Under the pieces are notes generated by a model. That model saw only the letters and a program-made list of their open reading frames with translations, ran no database searches and was not told where the DNA came from. Positions 45,006 to 53,784 of a stretch of DNA of 64,000 bases are shown piece by piece (position 1 is the stretch's first letter; every line of letters starts with the position of its first letter). This DNA is from JALZOC01 sp035758845 (lineage in GTDB: Bacteria; Acidobacteriota; Vicinamibacteria; Vicinamibacterales; 2-12-FULL-66-21): NCBI GenBank assembly GCA_035758845.1, contig DASTVZ010000140.1:1-64000 (forward strand). The letters run 5' to 3'. The position numbers were made by a program, and so were the translations under genes.

Positions 45006-45937
45006 CAATCACCAAAGATCCCCCTGAACGCCAGATCGATTTCCGGATACCTGAAATGAAACCCGTGCGACAGTGCACATTGGGGAATCGCGCGCAGGCT
45101 GGTGAGTGTAAGTGGCTCGGCCATCTCACCGAGAAGCAGCCGCAGTGCGAAAGCGGGTGCCGGTATCAATGAGGGACGATGCATGGCGCGGCCCAGGGCA
45201 CGGGCGAATTCGCGGTTGGTCACAGGCACCGGCGCGGTGGTGTTTACGGCGCCATTGATCGACGGCGTGTCGATGATCCAGCGAATCATTTCGATCCAGT
45301 CGATTCGATGAATCCAGGACAAGTACTGCCGTCCTGACCCGAGTGAGCCACCAACGAAAAAACGGAACGGCGTCATCATCCGTGGAAGAACACCGCCGCT
45401 TCGTTCGAGGACCACGCCGGAACGAATCGGAACGACACGGGTGGCGGCGCTCTCCGCTCGCAGCGCCTCGCGCTCCCACTCTTTGCAGAGCTCGGCAAGA
45501 AAATCAGTGCCCGCCGGGGAACTTTCCGTCAACGGTTCGCTACCTGCGCGGTAGTAACCGACACCGCTCGCGCTAATGAACACGGGAGGACGCGCCGCGG
45601 ACTCGATAATGGCGGCGGCGAGAGTTCGGGTTGGAAGGATCCGGCTGTCGTGGAGCACCGCCTTGCGCTGCGGACTCCAGCGCGAGTCACCAAGGTTCGC
45701 GCCTGCCAAATTGATGACGGCGTCGGCACCGTTGACGATATCCGTTGCGCTCCCGGCGCGTCCGTCAGGGCGCCATCCGACCCGGGTCACACCGGGGACG
45801 CCAGTTCCCGGGTCATGTCGTGATTCGCCCGGCTTCAGCTGACGCGTCAGGACGCGGACGTCGTGCCCTTCTTCGGCGTATGTTTCCGCCAGTGCAACAC
45901 CGAGAAACCCCGTGCCGCCGCCGATGACGATTCTCAT
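45005..45937 (-). CDS. TIGR01777-family NAD(P)-dependent epimerase-like protein (YfcH)
   Basis: A 310-residue short-chain dehydrogenase-like protein. The Rossmann motif GGGTGFLG (about 6-13) and the family blocks NLAGANLGDSRWSPQRK and SASGVGYYRAGSEPLTE are present; the C-terminal DUF1731 region follows (AIPQCALSHGFHFRYPEIDL). The family is epimerase-like with unknown substrate, named for E. coli YfcH and plant SulA-like proteins. The start ATG 45937 (MRIVIGGG) is preferred to 45946 because it matches the family end. It is divergent from the S9 peptidase gene. Confidence 0.9.
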   Translation of the reverse strand: MRIVIGGGTGFLGVALAETYAEEGHDVRVLTRQLKPGESRHDPGTGVPGVTRVGWRPDGRAGSATDIVNGADAVINLAGANLGDSRWSPQRKAVLHDSRILPTRTLAAAIIESAARPPVFISASGVGYYRAGSEPLTESSPAGTDFLAELCKEWEREALRAESAATRVVPIRSGVVLERSGGVLPRMMTPFRFFVGGSLGSGRQYLSWIHRIDWIEMIRWIIDTPSINGAVNTTAPVPVTNREFARALGRAMHRPSLIPAPAFALRLLLGEMAEPLTLTSLRAIPQCALSHGFHFRYPEIDLAFRGIFGD

Positions 45938-45977
45938 ACGGCGCATTGGACGTGCGGGAAGGGTTTTGAGTTTGCAC

Positions 45978-45983
45978 TATAAT
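45978..45983 (+). promoter_or_regulatory. Possible -10 element for the S9 peptidase gene
   Basis: TATAAT, 29 bases before ATG 46013, in the spacer between divergent genes. No good -35 box is found at 16-18 bases, so this is a tentative call. Confidence 0.3.
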
Positions 45984-46012
45984 GAAATCGGCTCCCCTCG
46001 GCAGTCTTTTTC

Positions 46013-48055
46013 ATGACTCAGCTTTGCCGTGCCGCGCTCCTGGCCGTCGCCGGGCCAGCTTTGGCGACTGCTGTCCTCGCTCAGGCGCCCGTTTCGCGGT
46101 CGGAGCCCAGCCGTGATTCCGCGGCGGGATTTCTGCCGGTTCCTCCCAACGTCAAGGCGGCAGGACTTCCGCCTATTCCCGCATCGATTGTTCAGGATCT
46201 CGCGCCTTACGCGTCGTCGCGCCGAGCGTTGCTGCTCGGGTGGCATCCGTCGCGGCGCCAGATTCTGGTTACCACTGCATTTGACGGAAACACGTTTCAG
46301 ATCCATTCCGTTGCCGGTCCCGGAATGGATCGACAGCAGCTGACATTCTTTCCGACTGGCGCTGGTATTGCCGCGGGAGGCGTTGCCGCAGGCAACGTCG
46401 GCGCCTGGTATTCATCGGACGGCTCGTATGTCCTCTTTAGCAAGGACGCAACGAGCGGCGGCGAAGCGATGCAGCTGTTTCGTTTCGATCTTGCGACCAG
46501 GAAGACGACGCTCCTCACTGATGGGAAGTCGCGTAACGGATTGCCGGTGTGGTCGCATCGCTCGGGTCTCATTGCATTCGAGTCGACACGGCGTGGCGGT
46601 CACGGCGGCGCCGATCGCGATCTGTGGGTGATGGATCCCACGAATGCTTCGAGTGCGAGGCTCGTCTGCGAAGTCGAGGGGAATTGGAGCGTTGCCGATT
46701 GGTCCCCCGACGATAGTGAACTGCTGGTCGTCAATGCTCCGGCGGCGAATACACGAAGCTCGGTGTGGCGAGTCAATGTCAAGTCGGGTCAGAAAACGCC
46801 GATCAGTCCAGAGGGAAATCCCGCGGTATGGCGATCGCCCGTCTTCTCTCCGGACGGACGATACGTGTACGTTCTCAGTAACCGCGACTCGGAGACGCTT
46901 CGGTTGTGGCGCGGCGAATTGGCAAATGGGACGTGGAAACCGATTACTGCCGAAACGGATGATTTGGAATCGTTCGCGCTTTCTCCTGATGGCAGGAACA
47001 TCGCCGCCGTGTTCGATAGTACGACGAGCAGCCGGGTCGAGTTGATCGACGCGAAGACGTTCAAGGTTCGTTGGGCGCCGAAGCTTCCCGCCGGCCAGCT
47101 CTTAGGACGGTCGCCGCTCTGGCGGGCCGACAGCAGCGAAGTCGCGTTCTCCCTTTGGTCGCTGCGAACGTTTGGTGATGTCTTTTCGGTGAATGCGCGG
47201 ACAGGTGCTGTCGAACGTTGGACGAAAAGCGAATTTGGCGCGTTCGATCCGGACTCCTTGCCCGAACCCGAAATCATCAGGTGGAAAAGCTTCGACGGCC
47301 TGACGATTTCCGGAGTCCTGTATCGTCCGCCTGCCCGATTCACCGGACCGCGGCCCGTCGTCATTACGATTCACGGCGGTCCCGGCGGACCGACCTCGCG
47401 TGAACGTCCGCGATATCAGGGGCGAAGCGCGTACCTATTGAACGAGCTGGGAATCGCGCTGGTATTTCCCAACGTTCGAGGAAGCTGGGGTTTTGGTAAG
47501 GCCTTCGGCCGGCTCGACGACGGGATGAAACGGGAAGACTCGGTGAAGGACATTGGCGCGCTCCTCGACTGGATCGAGACTCAGCCGGCGCTCGACAAGA
47601 ACCGGGTCATGGTAAATGGCGTTAGCTACGGCGGGTACATGACCTACGCCGTCGCCGAGATGTATAGCTCGCGGCTCCGGGGTGCGCTTGCCGCCGCAGG
47701 CATCTCCGACTTCATTTCCTATTTGGAAACGACGGATCCAACTCGACCCGAGGATCGTCGCGCCGAGTACGGAGATGAACGGGTCCCAGAGATGCGCGAT
47801 TTCCTGAAGCGCATCTCACCGATCACGAATGCTTCGAAGCTGCGCATTCCATTGTTCATCGTTCACGGCGCGAACGATACTCGCGTGCGCCCTGCGCAGG
47901 CGGAGGAGATGGCGCGAATCGTTCGCGCGAATGGGGTTCCGGTCTGGCTGACGATCTACGGCGACGAGGGGCACGAGTTCTGGGCCCGAGCGGCGAATAA
48001 CAACTTCTGGTTCTACACGTGGATCACGTTCATCAAGCAGTATTTACTGAACTGA
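46013..48055 (+). CDS. Secreted S9-family peptidase (prolyl oligopeptidase-like)
   Basis: A 680-residue exported serine peptidase. A signal peptide is visible (LLAVAGPALATAVLAQA). Next is a seven-bladed beta-propeller made of TolB/WD40-like repeats (about 60-400; for example SPDGRYVYVLSNRDSETLRL), then the alpha/beta-hydrolase domain with Ser538 (NGVSYGGYM), Asp622 (GANDTRVRP) and His654 (DEGHEFW). It resembles acylaminoacyl- or dipeptidyl-peptidases and likely feeds amino acids to the cell from short peptides. The stop codon TGA lies in the edge of array L5. Confidence 0.93.
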   Translation: MTQLCRAALLAVAGPALATAVLAQAPVSRSEPSRDSAAGFLPVPPNVKAAGLPPIPASIVQDLAPYASSRRALLLGWHPSRRQILVTTAFDGNTFQIHSVAGPGMDRQQLTFFPTGAGIAAGGVAAGNVGAWYSSDGSYVLFSKDATSGGEAMQLFRFDLATRKTTLLTDGKSRNGLPVWSHRSGLIAFESTRRGGHGGADRDLWVMDPTNASSARLVCEVEGNWSVADWSPDDSELLVVNAPAANTRSSVWRVNVKSGQKTPISPEGNPAVWRSPVFSPDGRYVYVLSNRDSETLRLWRGELANGTWKPITAETDDLESFALSPDGRNIAAVFDSTTSSRVELIDAKTFKVRWAPKLPAGQLLGRSPLWRADSSEVAFSLWSLRTFGDVFSVNARTGAVERWTKSEFGAFDPDSLPEPEIIRWKSFDGLTISGVLYRPPARFTGPRPVVITIHGGPGGPTSRERPRYQGRSAYLLNELGIALVFPNVRGSWGFGKAFGRLDDGMKREDSVKDIGALLDWIETQPALDKNRVMVNGVSYGGYMTYAVAEMYSSRLRGALAAAGISDFISYLETTDPTRPEDRRAEYGDERVPEMRDFLKRISPITNASKLRIPLFIVHGANDTRVRPAQAEEMARIVRANGVPVWLTIYGDEGHEFWARAANNNFWFYTWITFIKQYLLN

Positions 48056-48190
48056 AAGTGCTGATTTCTGATTGTTGATTGCTGATTGAAGAATTCTGAT
48101 TCTCACTCAACAATCGTCAATCTCACTCAACAATCCGCAATCTCACAAATCCGCAATCCGCAATCCGCAATCAACAATCAGCACTTTCCG
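48052..48190. repeat. Inverted heptamer array L5, CTGATTG / CGCAATC
   Basis: Left arm: GTGCTGATT, TCTGATT, GTTGATT, GCTGATT. Right arm: CAACAATC, GTCAATC, CGCAATC (several), ending AATCAGCACTTTC, the exact inverse of GAAAGTGCTGATT at 48055. It lies between convergent genes, and both stop codons are inside it. Confidence 0.8.
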
Positions 48191-49496
48191 ATTTCTCCAT
48201 CATCCACTCATTCACTTCGTCCAGAACATCGGCAAGCTCTGATCGCCGCCGCCGCAGACGCTCCCGCGTGTCGGCGTGCGTTCGCGTCAGCAGGAACCAG
48301 GCGCGGACTGCGTCGAGGACCGCCGACTCGCGTTCGATCGCGAAGAGCCCCGCGACCGCGAGCGGTGGAAGCAGCAGAAACGAGAGTAAAACGGCATGCG
48401 GAACCCCGGCGAGGCGTGCGGTGACGCCGAGCGCCACGAGCCAGGCCGTGTAGATCAGAAATCCACCCACGACTTTCGCAGTTGCCGCGACGTCCGGTTC
48501 GCGGGTGAACCAGCGCGCCGCGTATCCGGTCAGGTGGTAGGGAACTGCGAACATGATGAACGCGGCGATGGCGAGCGGGGCGAGCACGACGGCTGCAAGC
48601 GCTTCACGAATGGCGAACTTCGCCGCATCTCCGGTCGAGATCGCCCAGTCGAGATGGCGATCCCGCAGACCGAATCTTTCCAGACGCTTTTGATAGCGAT
48701 GAAAGCGCAGGAGGATCTCGTCGTAGCGCTGAGGATCCGCCGCCCGCAGCCGCTCGATCCCGGCGGCGATGATGCGGCGGCGTTCGACGCGGTCGTGTGG
48801 ATCGCGGCCGATTCCGCGCGCAGCGGAATACATCCGATCCACGCGGTCGACAATTGCCGCGTCAGTTTTCGATTCCGCCTCGATCAGCAGGCGCCGCATA
48901 CGGGCGGCCATGCGATCGGTCAATTCGCGGACGCCATCGGGGTGGACAGTCGCGTCGGCGAGATCCTCGCCCGTGAATGGCCGGCCGTAAATGACCGTCA
49001 CGCGAGATCGAAACGTCGTCTTTCGTTCGAAGTTGAGGCCGACGGGCACCAGGTTGACCCGCGTCCCGCCACGTTCGGCGCTGAGCGCCATGCGCGCCGC
49101 GCCGGTTCGCAGCGGAACGAGCCGGCCGGTTGAATGACTGACGCCTTCGGGAAAGATGCAAATCGCATCTCCTTGCGCGAGCGCTGCATCGACCGCCGCG
49201 AACGTCTCGGTGTTCTTCGAAACATCGACTCCCTGATCCAGCTTGCGATAGACCGGAATCGCGCCGGACCCGGCAACCAGGAAACGGAGTGGACCGTCGA
49301 AGAGCGTCGACTTCGCCAGGAACCGCACGTCCCGTTCCGCCGTTGCCCAAATGACGGCCGGATCGAGCAGAGCATTCGGATGATTTGGCAAGAGCAGCGC
49401 TGCACCCGACTCCGGTGGCCTGCCCACACGATCGACGCGATAAAAGAGCCGGCAGGCCGTACGCGCGAGGAAACGGACGAAGGGGGAGGCAGGCAT
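48171..49496 (-). CDS. PlsC-like acyltransferase (1-acylglycerol-3-phosphate acyltransferase domain)
   Basis: A 441-residue protein with an N-terminal PlsC domain: NHPNALLDPAVIW (the NHX4D block) at about 37-50 and the FPEGVSH block at about 117-123. A C-terminal membrane part (LAAVVLAPLAIAAFIMFAVP, then VVGGFLIYTAWLVALG) and a coiled tail follow. It probably acylates lysophospholipid or a related glycerol lipid at the membrane. Gene end: the last residues KSESADC come from array L5; the same KSESAD is found at the end of PgeF. Start ATG 49496, adjoining the ATPase stop at 49497. Confidence 0.85.
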   Translation of the reverse strand: MPASPFVRFLARTACRLFYRVDRVGRPPESGAALLLPNHPNALLDPAVIWATAERDVRFLAKSTLFDGPLRFLVAGSGAIPVYRKLDQGVDVSKNTETFAAVDAALAQGDAICIFPEGVSHSTGRLVPLRTGAARMALSAERGGTRVNLVPVGLNFERKTTFRSRVTVIYGRPFTGEDLADATVHPDGVRELTDRMAARMRRLLIEAESKTDAAIVDRVDRMYSAARGIGRDPHDRVERRRIIAAGIERLRAADPQRYDEILLRFHRYQKRLERFGLRDRHLDWAISTGDAAKFAIREALAAVVLAPLAIAAFIMFAVPYHLTGYAARWFTREPDVAATAKVVGGFLIYTAWLVALGVTARLAGVPHAVLLSFLLLPPLAVAGLFAIERESAVLDAVRAWFLLTRTHADTRERLRRRRSELADVLDEVNEWMMEKSESADC

Positions 49497-50636
49497 TCAA
49501 TGCGTCTTTCTGGCTACCCACTCCCGAAACAGCGAATCGACGACGACGTAGCGCCCGTCTTCGCGCGCGAGAATATCTTCACGGACGAGGGCGGTGAGTG
49601 ACGCTTGAACCGTCGAAGCGCCGCCAAGTCGGTACCGTGCTCGAGCGTCCGCCGACAAGAGCTCGCGCCCATCCTCGAGAACCGCGCTCCGCAGGGCGGC
49701 ACGCTGCGCGAGCGTCAGTCGCTGCCAGGTCGCTTCGAAGATGGCTTCATGCTCTCCAAGCAGCCGACGCAACGTTTCGTGCAGGTCGTCGACGCCAACG
49801 CTCTTTCGCCCTCGCGCATCGTCCCACACCTCGTGCGCGAGGCGTTGCACGTCGTACGGGAGGTTGCCGGCGAGCTCGACGATCGCGGCGCCCAGTCCTG
49901 GCGCTGGTCGCAGCCGCGTGACCCGGAAACGCGCTTCGATGAAGTCGGCGAACCGTTCGGCGGGAATCTTTTGCAGACGCATGACCGGCCCCGCCTTGTA
50001 GAACGGACGACTGCGTCCGAGCATCCGCTCCATGAGGCTGGGTTCGGAACCGGCAAAAACATAGCCGACGTCGCGCTGATGTTGAACCGCGGCGCGCAGA
50101 GCGTGTTCGACGCTGCCGCCGTTGAACGAAGCAATCGCCTGGAACTCATCGAGGGCGATCGCCATTTTGCGTCGGCGTATCTCCGCGATGCGTCCGGGCA
50201 GCGCGAAGACTTCCTGGGCGAGCCGCGACACGTCCCGGTCGGTTCGCGCCGACGGGAACGACAACGCGAGTTGAGCACTGCCTCCCTCGTCAGCTTCAAC
50301 GCGCACTTCAGGGCGAACGGCGCCAAGCATTTCGCGCAGCCACGTCCTCGCCTTGTCGAGGCGGGTTTCGACGGCGAGCAGCGCGCGCGCGTATCCCTCG
50401 AGAAAGGCCACGTACGAGCTGTAGCTGCTGACCGTTACCTCGACGGTCAGGGCGCCGGCGCGACTGGAGGCGCGAAGCGCCTGGCGCACGAGCGAGGACT
50501 TGCCATATCGTCGCGGCGAGATGAGGAAGATCTTCTGGCCGGCGAGCAGGTCCCCGGTCAGGCGGTCGAGCTCGCTCTCGCGATCGACGAAGGCGGTCAC
50601 CGGTACGACTTCGCCGTAAACAAACGGGTTGTTCAC
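49497..50636 (-). CDS. Archaeal-type P-loop ATPase (STAND/MNS clade)
   Basis: A 379-residue ATPase. Walker A SPRRYGKSS lies at 40-48 and Walker B in KMAIALDEFQAIASF (about 155-170). The C-terminal third is a winged-helix-like region (GGASTVQASLTALVREDILA). The pattern matches archaeal ATPase-like (COG1672) proteins, which are common in archaea and scattered in bacteria; they are thought to be signalling or mobile-type STAND ATPases, but their function is open. It directly adjoins the PlsC-like gene. A double palindrome precedes the start, suggesting a specific regulator or self-binding. Confidence 0.85.
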   Translation of the reverse strand: MNNPFVYGEVVPVTAFVDRESELDRLTGDLLAGQKIFLISPRRYGKSSLVRQALRASSRAGALTVEVTVSSYSSYVAFLEGYARALLAVETRLDKARTWLREMLGAVRPEVRVEADEGGSAQLALSFPSARTDRDVSRLAQEVFALPGRIAEIRRRKMAIALDEFQAIASFNGGSVEHALRAAVQHQRDVGYVFAGSEPSLMERMLGRSRPFYKAGPVMRLQKIPAERFADFIEARFRVTRLRPAPGLGAAIVELAGNLPYDVQRLAHEVWDDARGRKSVGVDDLHETLRRLLGEHEAIFEATWQRLTLAQRAALRSAVLEDGRELLSADARARYRLGGASTVQASLTALVREDILAREDGRYVVVDSLFREWVARKTH

Positions 50637-50651
50637 ACCCAGCGTGTTCCT

Positions 50652-50692
50652 GTTACGTCAAACGACGTAACGGTTACGTAGTTTAGCGTAAC
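50652..50692. promoter_or_regulatory. Double palindrome GTTACG-N8-CGTAAC, probable operator
   Basis: GTTACG TCAAACGA CGTAAC (50652-50671) and GTTACG TAGTTTAG CGTAAC (50673-50692), 21 bases centre to centre, 16-35 bases upstream of the ATPase start (minus strand). All four half-sites are identical. In the first palindrome the arms extend to 8 bp (GTTACGTC AAAC GACGTAAC). The second overlaps the stop region of the M28 gene. Confidence 0.6.
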
Positions 50693-53025
50693 GCTGGGAC
50701 GGACTCAACCTCGGAGCGGGCTGCCCGGAGCACCCAGGTCGCCGTCGCGGTCCAGACGGCACGATCCTGCGGCAGCCACACCGGGAGCCGCTGCCAGCCG
50801 CTGCCGCCGGGAAAGCCCGAATCGGTGACGATGACGCGAAGGTCACTGATCCGCGCCGCGCCGGCCGGATCGAACGTGGCGCGCCAGGCGATCCCCTCCG
50901 GCGGCGGTGCGACAAACGTCGCGACCCATTGCCGGAGTCTCATGGCGCCCGGCAAGCTCGAACGGGATGGAGTCAGTCCCGACGGAAGGACGAAAGAGAT
51001 CGCGACGCCGGGCCGGCGGGGAACGACGCTCATCGACACGTCCACGACACCTGCGGCTGGCGTAACCGCGAATCCGGTGATGTCCGCTGGCGCCGGGCCC
51101 AGGGAGTCGGCACGTGTGCGAAATACGAAGGGGTGACTGAGACGGCCCCATGGAACGGTCGCCGCCGCGGCATCTTTTTGCAACGTCCATCCAACCGGCG
51201 CACCAGCAGCGAGATCGACGCCAGGTTCGATAGAGGCGATCTCCCACATCGACGTCGGGCTGTCCGGTTCTTGTAACGCGCGAACGTGCCGGCGCAGAGG
51301 CCGTTCATACGTGTATGGCGATGCGAGCGCGGCGGCGGCAGTTGCCACCGCGATCACGATCAGGCACAAGGCGGTGACGAGCGCCGGCCGGCGCATCGGC
51401 AGTGGGCGAGTCACGACGGCGACGATCGGCGGCCCGACCATGATCAGGCCGCCGGCAATGATCGAGGCAAATATATAGACCGGCATGATCACCGGCAGTC
51501 TCCCGAAAACCGCCGTCGCAAATCGCAGCAGGTCGACGGTATTTCGCAGCCAGAGGGTGCCGGTGACCGCCAGAATCAGGATCGATGCGATCCTGATCGG
51601 GATCCGGTGATCCGGGATCCGGTTTTCCGCCAGTGTCGATGCGGCGATCAGAGACACGCCCGCGATCAAGAGAGGCACGGTCCACAGGTAGGCGGCGCTT
51701 GGCGCGAACCACGTTGCGCCCGCCGCCAGGATGATCCAGATCGGCAGCGCCAGGCTCCAGGTGATCAGCGGATCCCGGATTCCACGAACGCGGCTCGGAA
51801 GCAGCTCGCCGATTCGCGCCATCCCCCATCCGGCGGTGAGCGCGACGGCCAGCAGCAAGAGAAACAATCGATCCGGATGCGCGTACCACGGGTGGTAGAC
51901 CTCGCGCGCCCCCCGCAAGGCCCACGTGGCGGCAATCATTCCGAACACGACGACTGTGATTCCGATAAGCGACCAGATCGCGGCAACACTCCAACGGAGT
52001 GGTCCTGCGACCCTCATTGCTGCCGACATGACACGGATCCACGCGATGACTCCGAGCAGCAAGGCCGCAGCGTCGATGACCCAGCTCACGACCATGCCAT
52101 AGCTGAGCGCCGAGATTCGTCCGACGTCGAAGTACGTGGCCTCCCATCGCTCGCGTTTCGTGATGTCGAGGGCGTCGAGCATCGTCGCAACAGCGACGGT
52201 GTTCTCGCCAGTCATACGCAACGAATCCGACGAGAGACGATCTGGCTCGTCTCGCGCGGTGTGATAGCTGTAGCCGTCGTCCACGGCGGCGAAGTTGAGT
52301 CCTGGAATGTTTTGGCCAGCAAAGACTGTGAAATCGGTGTCGTTGGGTAGTCGCCGATAGACCTCGATGCCAAACGATCCGCCTCGCGGGTGTGGAGCGC
52401 GCCGCGCCCATGCCCCCGTCAGCCAACCGTTTCCTGGTCCCGTTTGAAATAGAACCGCGGCCCCGTCCGATCCAGCGGCCTCGACATTGATGTAAGCCTT
52501 CAGGTTCGACGCGATGACGCGATCGGTGACCAGCGCGGCAGCGCCCATGAGGCTCGCTTCTTCACCATCAGTGACGAGAATGAATATCGTCCACTGGCGG
52601 TCCCTTCGCGCAGCCAGCACCCGCGCCGTCTCCAGGACGACTGCGACGCCAAGCCCGTCGTCGGCAGCGCCCGGCGATTCGGGAGCGGAGTCGTAGTGCG
52701 AGACGAGGCCGATCGCCTCCTGGCGACGTCCACTCAGAGTGGCGATGATGTTGAAGACATGCGCCGTGCGGCCGATTTCCGGGCGTCGCGCATCGGTTTC
52801 CTGGACGCGCACGTCATACCCGTACAGCCTCAATTGATCGATCACGTACGCCCGAGCCCGGGCATTCGCTTCACTGCCAACGGGACGGCTGCCAATCGTG
52901 CCGGCGAGCATCGACACGTGCGCGCGCGCGTTCTGTGCGGAGAAGACGCCGGCGCTGCGGCTGCAGGCCGTGAGCGCCGGAGGAAGAACGAAGAGAAAGA
53001 GAAGAGCTGGCCGCCACTGCATCAC
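50683..53025 (-). CDS. Membrane-bound M28 family aminopeptidase-like lipoprotein
   Basis: A 780-residue protein: N-terminal signal with lipobox LTAC (Cys21), then an M28 zinc-peptidase domain with His110 (SHYDS), Asp122 (AADDG), Glu155/156 (DGEEAS) and a C-terminal His in YSYHTARDE. A set of about eight membrane helices (about 305-560) follows, then a soluble C-terminal domain. This resembles eukaryotic FXNA/ERMP1-type endoplasmic reticulum peptidases and bacterial relatives. It should trim peptides at the outer face of the membrane. A short heptamer-like stretch is present in the gene at 51590-51640. Its stop codon lies at the ATPase operator. Confidence 0.88.
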   Translation of the reverse strand: MMQWRPALLFLFVLPPALTACSRSAGVFSAQNARAHVSMLAGTIGSRPVGSEANARARAYVIDQLRLYGYDVRVQETDARRPEIGRTAHVFNIIATLSGRRQEAIGLVSHYDSAPESPGAADDGLGVAVVLETARVLAARRDRQWTIFILVTDGEEASLMGAAALVTDRVIASNLKAYINVEAAGSDGAAVLFQTGPGNGWLTGAWARRAPHPRGGSFGIEVYRRLPNDTDFTVFAGQNIPGLNFAAVDDGYSYHTARDEPDRLSSDSLRMTGENTVAVATMLDALDITKRERWEATYFDVGRISALSYGMVVSWVIDAAALLLGVIAWIRVMSAAMRVAGPLRWSVAAIWSLIGITVVVFGMIAATWALRGAREVYHPWYAHPDRLFLLLLAVALTAGWGMARIGELLPSRVRGIRDPLITWSLALPIWIILAAGATWFAPSAAYLWTVPLLIAGVSLIAASTLAENRIPDHRIPIRIASILILAVTGTLWLRNTVDLLRFATAVFGRLPVIMPVYIFASIIAGGLIMVGPPIVAVVTRPLPMRRPALVTALCLIVIAVATAAAALASPYTYERPLRRHVRALQEPDSPTSMWEIASIEPGVDLAAGAPVGWTLQKDAAAATVPWGRLSHPFVFRTRADSLGPAPADITGFAVTPAAGVVDVSMSVVPRRPGVAISFVLPSGLTPSRSSLPGAMRLRQWVATFVAPPPEGIAWRATFDPAGAARISDLRVIVTDSGFPGGSGWQRLPVWLPQDRAVWTATATWVLRAARSEVESVPALR
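51590..51640. repeat. Heptamer-like stretch inside M28 coding sequence
   Basis: Coding strand: AAAACCGGATCCCGGATCAC, then CGGATCCCGATCAGGATCG; CCGGATC-type units every 7-8 bases. It codes for a short loop (ENRIPDHRIPIRI) between two membrane helices. The same AAAACCGGATCCCGGA occurs at 2052 on the plus strand. Confidence 0.45.
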
Positions 53026-53048
53026 GGCCAGCGTAATCGAACGGCTGA

Positions 53049-53741
53049 CTACTTGACCAGTTTGAGGTCCCCGCTGAACGTCTTGAACTCGAGGTTGGCG
53101 CCGCCGCCGCTGCCAAGATCGGCAGAGATATCACGCTTCGATCGCGATTTCAGCAGCACTGGAAAGTCACTGCGAAAATCACCGCTGAAACTGTTGAATC
53201 GCACGTGACCATTCGACAGGTCAGGGAGTTTTGCGGCGATATCGCCGCTGAAGGTCTCAGCCTTGACGTCAGGAGCGGTTGGCGCAGTAGACACATCCAG
53301 GTCGACATCGCCGCTGAATGTTTTGGCCTCAATACTCGCGGTTGTGCCGCGGACGATCAGGTTTCCCGAGAACGCATGGAGATCGAGTTTGGTCGACGCA
53401 GGGACCTGAATCTCGAACTCCGTTTCGACGACGTTGTCGTTGTGTCGATCCCAGTTAGGATTCCGCTGATTTGCTTCGATGTCGATTGTCGAGCCCGACG
53501 CCTGAATGTCGAGCTTGATGTTGTCGAGCTGCTCGCGGGTGCCTTTGCGCACCGCGTGAACCACCACTTCGTTCGAGGCACTCCCCGTAATGCGGGCGTC
53601 GCCTGAGAAGTTCTTGAGTTTGACCGTCCCCCCGCTCTGAAAAGGCAACGTTCGGTCGACGGTTTCGGTTTCTTTTCTCTGTGCCCAGGCTGGAGCGGCC
53701 ACCAGCGCGATGAGAAGGAGGGCGAGGACTGTGTTTTTCAT
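53049..53741 (-). CDS. Secreted DUF4097 beta-repeat protein
   Basis: A 230-residue exported protein: signal peptide (LALLLIALVAAPAWAQ) and a DUF4097-type right-handed beta-helix made of short repeats. The turn motif FSGD (or FSGN) recurs six times (KNFSGD, HAFSGN, KTFSGD, ETFSGD, NSFSGD, KTFSGD), each about 20 residues apart. DUF4097 proteins are described as putative adhesins and often sit beside cell-envelope stress genes; no partner is evident here. It lies just after hisA on the same strand but is preceded by its own 40-base spacer. Confidence 0.85.
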   Translation of the reverse strand: MKNTVLALLLIALVAAPAWAQRKETETVDRTLPFQSGGTVKLKNFSGDARITGSASNEVVVHAVRKGTREQLDNIKLDIQASGSTIDIEANQRNPNWDRHNDNVVETEFEIQVPASTKLDLHAFSGNLIVRGTTASIEAKTFSGDVDLDVSTAPTAPDVKAETFSGDIAAKLPDLSNGHVRFNSFSGDFRSDFPVLLKSRSKRDISADLGSGGGANLEFKTFSGDLKLVK

Positions 53742-53784
53742 AGCGGTTGTTAGACGGAGGCGCCGGCCGCCGCGTTTATTCGTC

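Noticed and set aside
48052..48190. Possible CRISPR array in the regularly repeated spacers
   Set aside because: Unit is 7 bases with no spacers of constant length, arms are inverted, and no cas genes are in the window.
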